A DNA stretch of 64,000 nt from Anisodus tanguticus (taxonomy: Eukaryota; Streptophyta; Magnoliopsida; Solanales; Solanaceae): NCBI GenBank assembly GCA_034509755.1, contig CM067541.1, forward strand, positions 22,122,001 through 22,186,000. Direction: 5' to 3'. Under the pieces are notes generated by a model. That model made no database searches. It was given only the letters and a program-made list of their open reading frames with translations, and was not told the DNA's origin. Each line of letters opens with the position of its first letter. The stretch's first letter is position 1. The position numbers were made by a program, and so were the translations under genes. This document shows positions 58,979 to 64,000 of this stretch, one piece after another.

Positions 58979-60319
58979 TGTAACATCCCGTAATTTTGGT
59001 CATGGTTTGAGCACCTAAACGTAGGAAAGTAGACCCGATCCTTGGGAATTTATGTTATATTTAAGTATGCTAATAAAGAGCTTAGTATATAAAAGGATAA
59101 AACCCTAAAATAATTTAGGACTTAATAACTGTGACGACGGGGATTATTAATAATTAAGTGATGTGGATTAATGCACATGGGCCCTTGATTAATGGATAGC
59201 AATTAATATTGGTGAGGTGTAAGGTCACATTGGGGGAGTGACACGATTAGTGCCATGCCACTTGTTAAGGCAATATATATCTAGTCTTTAGCCTAGCTTT
59301 ACTCTAAGATAACCAATTTGTTAGCTAAAGTGTACAACTGCTGCACGTACTCCGTTACTTTTGCCTACTTGTTCTATCATTAAAGATCAATCCAAGAATG
59401 ACCAAATTGTTAGCTAATTGATTTACAAAGGGGAGGAAAACGTTTACAAAAAAAGGGGAAAACTTGTTCACTGTCTCCATATCAATTTTGTTACAAATTC
59501 AATTTGAAATCTAGTGTTATGCTTTCGGAGAGTGTTAGCAACAATAGAAACCCTTTTGACTTAGATAATTAAGTTGAATCAAGGTATGTTAAGGCAAATT
59601 ATTTCTTTCTCTTGGCATGTTCCATGTAACGAAATGTAACTGTGATATTATTTCATAAATTACTCTACTCTTAGTAGTTAAGGAATGTTCATATTATTAA
59701 TTCCTATGTTAAAAGCATATCTAAATTTGTTCCTAAATTCTTATTGACGTATGTGGGAAAGATGTTGATATTCCCAATTTTAGCCGAAGGTACAAGGATA
59801 TTATGTCATCCGATAAGTTCAAAAGTGTTTCATTGTTGTTCATGCATTTTCATTTTCATTATATTCATGTATTATCTTGGACCCACATGTGTTATATACA
59901 CTTGTATATGGTATCAATATATATATGTAGGGGATGCAGAAAAGGAAAAGGCGTTATATACGCTTCACCACCTGCAGCTGGTACAAATATCACGAAAAGA
60001 AAGATTCCCATGTGAGGCCAATATTAATGCCCTTGTGTGGCCAATATGATATGATGCCCTTTTGTGGCCGATATGAAATGATGCCCCCAGAGGCTATTAT
60101 GGGAAGGAAGAGCCCTTGTGTTGCCAATATTTATATGTATACCACATTTATATTGTGCATGAAATTTAGGCATATGTATTAGGACCCTCAGGGGAATTTA
60201 TTACTGGTCAGTTGTTTCTATCTTGGTCGACTACTTCTGTATCAGATTGTTATATATTTGTGTTATAATTTTTCTTATGCCTGACATACTCAGTACATCA
60301 GTCGTACTAACGTCCATTT
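58979..60319 (+). repeat. 5' LTR of A copy 6, 3'-truncated
   Basis: TGTAACATCCC to CGTCCATTTT, then the same join to gag as at 9136. A private deletion of about 28 bases lies at 59258 (GTGCCATGCCACTTG). Confidence 0.85.
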
Positions 60320-60860
60320 TATATAACTGGACGATCGTAAGAGACAACAGTGGGTGGATCGAGAGCATGATAAGGGCCAGCATAAGAGGGCTCGATCCGT
60401 TGGTGATGTGAGAGATTTCAGTGGTGGGCCCAAGACTCAAATTTATAGACGCCCATCCTACCCAGCAGCTAGCGCATCATTACCATTTGCAAGGTCGAGG
60501 GTTGATCGGTTTGTTCAATCGGGACCAGGTAAGAGTTCACAGATGTCAGGGTCTTATTATAGAGAGGATTCTATTCAGATGAGACCACCGTTGGCTCGAT
60601 GTGAGCAATATTGTAAGACCTATTTAGGGTCGTGCCACCAAGGAGCAAGGGTGTGTTATTCTTGTGGTGAATGTGGTCATATTATGCGGGAATGCCCGAC
60701 AAGAGGCGGAGGTGTTAGAGCCCAGCTGATCGGATCTGCAGCAGCTTCATCACAGTCAGTATGCTTATCAGGGCAGAGTCAACAAACATTATCCGGTCGA
60801 GGCAGAGGTAGGGGCGAGAACCGCACTTATGCACTGATGGGACGACAGGACCAGGAGTCC
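60320..60860 (+). pseudogene. gag C-terminal part with intact zinc knuckle, A copy 6
   Basis: The frame from 60354 reads HDKGQHKRARSVGDVRDF, SRVDRFVQSGPGKSSQ and CYSCGECGHIMRECPT. All four metal ligands of the CCHC knuckle are present (C-x2-C-x4-H-x4-C). An RGRGRGENRTYALMGRQDQE segment links it in frame to protease. The N-terminal capsid part is absent. Confidence 0.82.
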
Positions 60861-61486
60861 TCACATGATGTTATTACAGGTATATTATCAGTCTTTTCAT
60901 ATAATGTGTATGCGTTATTAGATCTAGGCTCCAATCTATCATATATCACATTTTTATTGCCTGCAAATTTGGTATGGAGTCTGAGTTGGTGAGAGATCCA
61001 TTTGTGGAATCTACACCAGTTGATGAGTCGGTAGTTGCTAGACAGGTCTATCGAAATTGTGCAGTATTAGTTTGTAGCCACCAGACCCTAGCGGATTCGG
61101 TAGAACTATAAATGATTGATTTCGATGTTATTATGGGAATGGATTGGCTGGCATCATGCTACACTTATGTTAATTGCCGAACAAAGAATGTTAGATTTCA
61201 GCTCCCAGGCGAGCCAGTCCTTAAATGGAAGGGTAATACGGCGATGCCAAATGGTAGGTTTATTTCATACCTTAAGGCAAGAAATATGATCTCCAAAGGT
61301 TGTATATACCATCTTGTTCGGGATAGAGATGTCGATGTCGAACCACATATGTCTCAATCAATTTCGGTGGTTAATGAGTTTCTTGATGTAATTCCAGACA
61401 AACTTCCAGGCCTTCCTCTCGAAAGGGAAATTGAGTTCAATATAGACGTGTTGCTAGACACTCAGTCGAAATCTTCCTCCTTATAA
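60861..61486 (+). pseudogene. Aspartic protease region, A copy 6
   Basis: YALLDLGSNLSYIT is the active-site region; the second residue after Asp differs from copy 2 (DPGS). A one-base loss near 60954 shifts the frame. A stop (CTATAAATG) lies near 61108. 61112-61486 continues with IDFDVIMGMDWLASCY to IEFNIDVLLDTQSKSSSL and a stop. Confidence 0.8.
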
Positions 61487-61487
61487 A

Positions 61488-62570
61488 ATGGCTCCAGCTG
61501 AATTGAAAGAATTAAATGAGCAATTAAAAGATCTACTTGAGAAAGGATTTATTAGGCCTAGCATATCTCCTTGGGGTGCGCCGATATTGTTTGTACAAAA
61601 TAAAGATGGATCGTTACGGATGTGTATCGACTATCGACAGCTGAATAAAGTCACTATCAAGAACAAGTACCCACTTCCTAGAATTAATGATTTATTTGAC
61701 CAGTTACAAGGTGTAAGATGGTTTTCGAAGATCAACCTAAGGTCAGGGTACCATCAGCTAAGAGTTAAGGAGAAGGATATTCTAAAGACGACTTTCAGGA
61801 CAAGGTATGGGCACTTCGAGTTCTTAGTAATGTCATTTGAACTCATAAATGCACCAGCAACATTTATGTATTTAATGAACATCATGTTTCTCCCATTTCT
61901 GGATGTATTTGTGATAATATTTTATAGATGATATACTGTTTTACTCTCACTCGGAAGCAAAGCATGTGGATCATTTGTGGATAGTACTACAGACGCTCCG
62001 AGACCATAAGTTGTATGCCAATCTCTCCAAGTGTGAATTTTGGTTGAATTTAGTGGCTTTCCTTGGTCATATAGTGTCAGACGAGATATAAGAGTTGACA
62101 CTCAGAAGATTGAAGCAGTGAAGAATTGGCCGAGGCCTACGACTCCATCAGAGGTTCGCAACTTTCTAGGCTTAGCCGGCTATTATAGGAGGTTTGTAGA
62201 AGAGTTTTCTACCATATCAACACCATTAACAAAGTTGACACAAAAGGATATAAAGTTCCAGTGGTCTGATGCTTGCGAAAAGAGCTTCTAAAAGTTGAAA
62301 GACAGACTAATATCAACACCAGTCCTCACTCTCCCAGAGGGTCCAGAAGGCTATATTGTGTATTGTGATGCCTCAGGAGCAGGTTTAGGATGTGTGCTAA
62401 TGCAGCGTGGTAAAGTGATTGCCTATTCTTCAAGGCAATTAAGGAAACATGAGAAAAACTATCTGATACACGATTTGGAGTTGGCCGCAGTGGTTTATGC
62501 ACTGAAGATTTAGCGGCCTTACTTTTATGGTGTTCATGTAGACATTTTCACAGATCATAAAAGTCTACAA
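61488..62570 (+). pseudogene. Reverse transcriptase-RNase H, A copy 6
   Basis: 61488-61931 reads ELKELNEQLKDLLEKGFIRP, SPWGAPILFVQNKDGSLRMC, IDYRQLNKVTIKNKYPLPR. The motif-A aspartate is changed (KINLRSGYHQ instead of KIDLRSGYHQ). A one-base insertion in IIFIDD (ATATTTTATAGATGAT near 61918) breaks the frame at the catalytic pair. 62040-62291 and 62295-62513 give GLAGYYRRFVEEFS and RNase H (YCDASGAGLGCVLMQ, HDLELAAVVYALKI). A deletion then removes the RNase H end. Confidence 0.87.
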
Positions 62571-64000
62571 GCTAATATTGTTATTCAGAATATGTCAGAA
62601 TCATCCCACATATCGAAAGTTAAGGAACGTCAATGAGAAGACCCCAGTTTGAGAAAAATCAGAGAAGGCATTCATCAGAAGAAGACCATGACCTTTGAGA
62701 TTGACGAACATGGGATTCTCCGACACCAGGGCCATTTATGTTTTTCCAAAAATAGCAGCATTGTGAGATAGAATTATGACGGAGGTTTATTGCTAACGAT
62801 ATTTCATTAATCATGGATCTACTAAAATGTACCATGATCTCAAGAGCATTTATTGGTGGAACGACATGAAGAGGAGCATTGTGGAATTTGTAGCTCGGTG
62901 TCCTAATTGTCAGCAAGTAAAAATAGAGCACCAAAAGCCCGGTGGCTTGACTCAGAATATTAAGATTCCGATGTGGCAATGGGAAATGATTAATATGGAT
63001 TTTGTTACGGGTATACCTCGCTCCTACCGTAAGTTTGATTCTATTTGGGTAATTGTTGACAGACTGACCAAATCAGCTCATTTCCTACCGGTCAAAACTA
63101 TCTACACAGCCGAGGACTACGCGAAGTTGTATGTGAAGGATATTGTTCAACTTCATGGTGTGCCTATTTCTATTATATCGGACCGAGGTGCACAATTTAT
63201 AGCTAACTTCAGGAAATCATTTCAAAAAAGGTTTAGGTACCCAAGTGAATATTAGCACAACTTTCTATCCTCAGACAGACGGGCAAGCCGAGCGAATGAT
63301 TCAGACGCTCGAGGACATGCTGCGAACTTATGTATTGAACTTTAAGGGAAATTAGGATGATCATTTACCCTTTATTGAGTTTGCGTACAATAACATCTAT
63401 CATACCATCATTAAAATGGCTCCATACGAGCCTTTGTATGGACAGAGATGTAGATCTCCTATCGGATGGTTCGAGGTAGGCGAATTAGAGTTATTTGGGC
63501 CTGATTTAGTACACCAAGCCATAGAAAAGGTAAATTTGATCCAAGAACGATTGTTATCCGCTCAGAGTCGTCATAAGTCGTATTCAGATGTGCGACGATG
63601 AGACTTAGAGTTTCAGGTAGATGATTGGGTCTTCTTGAAAGATTTTGCCTATGAAGGGGGTAATGAGATTCGGGAAGAAGGGAAAGCTCAGCCCAAGATA
63701 TATTGGGCCATATCGCATAATTTGACAAATTGGTCAAGTAGCTTATGAATTGGACTTGCCTTCAAAGTTGGAGTTTGTTCATCCGGTTTTCCATGTTTTT
63801 ATGTTGAGAGCATGTATTGGAGATCCTTCCCGAATTGTACCTATTTGTGATGTGCAGATCACAGATGATTTATCATATGAAGAGGTTCCTATTACTATCG
63901 TAGATCGACAAGTCTGCAAGCTGAGGACTAAAGAAGTAGCCTCCGTGAAAGTTAAATGGCGAAATAAAAACGTGGAAGAGATTACATGGGAGGCGGAAGA
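62571..64000 (+). pseudogene. Integrase and chromodomain-like tail, A copy 6 (open at window edge)
   Basis: 62827-63255 reads YWWNDMKRSIVEFVARCPNCQQVKIEH, then MINMDFVTGIPRSYRKFDSIWVIVDRLTKS and IISDRGAQF, so both first catalytic aspartates are present. After a frameshift near 63245 the TDGQAE segment with the Glu follows. 63416-63601 gives CRSPIGWFEVGELELF. The tail reads HPVFHVFMLRACIGDPS and ends at VEEITWEAEE at the window edge. This is the best-preserved integrase core in the window. Confidence 0.85.

Larger units (their letters stand above)
58979..64000 (+). mobile_element. Gypsy element A, copy 6 (runs off the window)
   Basis: Collinear with copy 2 (7769 to about 13019). It has the same LTR-gag join near 60319, then gag C-terminus, protease, RT, RNase H and integrase up to the window end within the chromodomain-like tail. 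About 250 bases are deleted near 62571, between RNase H and the integrase linker. The 3' LTR should lie just beyond the window. Confidence 0.88.

Noticed and set aside
1..64000. tRNA or rRNA genes
   Set aside because: TGGTATCA-type sites are primer-binding sites after LTR ends; no cloverleaf or rRNA core was recognised by eye.

Overview
The window looks like repeat-rich nuclear DNA of a flowering plant, most likely Solanaceae. It is AT-rich, nearly all of it is transposon-derived, and the one plausible host gene has a GT-AG intron. The elements are typical of eudicots: Ty3/gypsy elements of the Tekay/Del chromovirus type with about 1.8 kb LTRs and initiator-Met tRNA primer sites, a Ty1/copia element, an L1-type LINE with a DUF4283 ORF1, and pogo- and Stowaway-like MITEs. 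The family assignment to Solanaceae is inference from general resemblance. I see no bacterial-type genes, rRNA, tRNA or CRISPR.

Two gypsy families dominate; I call them A and B. LTR-A starts TGTAACATCCC and ends GTCGTGACA. LTR-B starts TGTAACACCTC and ends GAGGTGTTACA. A sits inside LTR-B at one fixed point with the 5-bp duplication CTTTC. The same A-in-B junction recurs at 436, 2248, 7769, 15076, 43113 and 58979, so the copies come from duplication of one nested insertion, not from separate insertions.

Layout: 1-2423 is LTR-B split by a solo LTR-A. 2424-6138 is B interior. 6139-15251 is LTR-B split by a long A copy (7769-15076). 15252-19129 is B interior. 19130-21015 is an uninterrupted LTR-B. 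21016 to about 24.5 kb is a reverse-strand LINE. Near 24.82 kb is a relic exon of a small secreted peptide gene. 25104-31172 is a decayed copia element. 32254-33004 is a MITE. 33.2-35.3 kb is peptide-gene copy P1. 35.3-43.3 kb is an LTR-B fragment plus A copy 3. 43289-48357 is B interior plus LTR-B. 48358-49530 is a second LINE fragment. 49566-50547 is peptide-gene copy P2 (exon 1 only). 50590-52403 is A copy 4. 52404-54350 is peptide-gene copy P3, the only intact one. 54351-57413 is an LTR-B fragment plus A copy 5. 57414-64000 is LTR-B plus A copy 6, which leaves the window. Read as blocks, the window is a tandem series W (2424-15251), X (15252-43288), Y (43289-57413) and W' (57414 onward), each starting in or near element B.

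No transposon copy looks autonomous: each A copy has lost a different essential part, and B has no recognisable gag, protease or reverse transcriptase. The main point of biological interest is the peptide gene at 52908-53536. It has two exons and encodes about 70 residues, with a signal peptide and six cysteines. It was copied along with the retrotransposon blocks and survives in intact, frameshifted, exon-deleted and relic states. A second point is a strong hairpin in the leaders of both A and B, whose loop in A carries GTGCAC, resembling a retroviral RNA-dimerisation signal.
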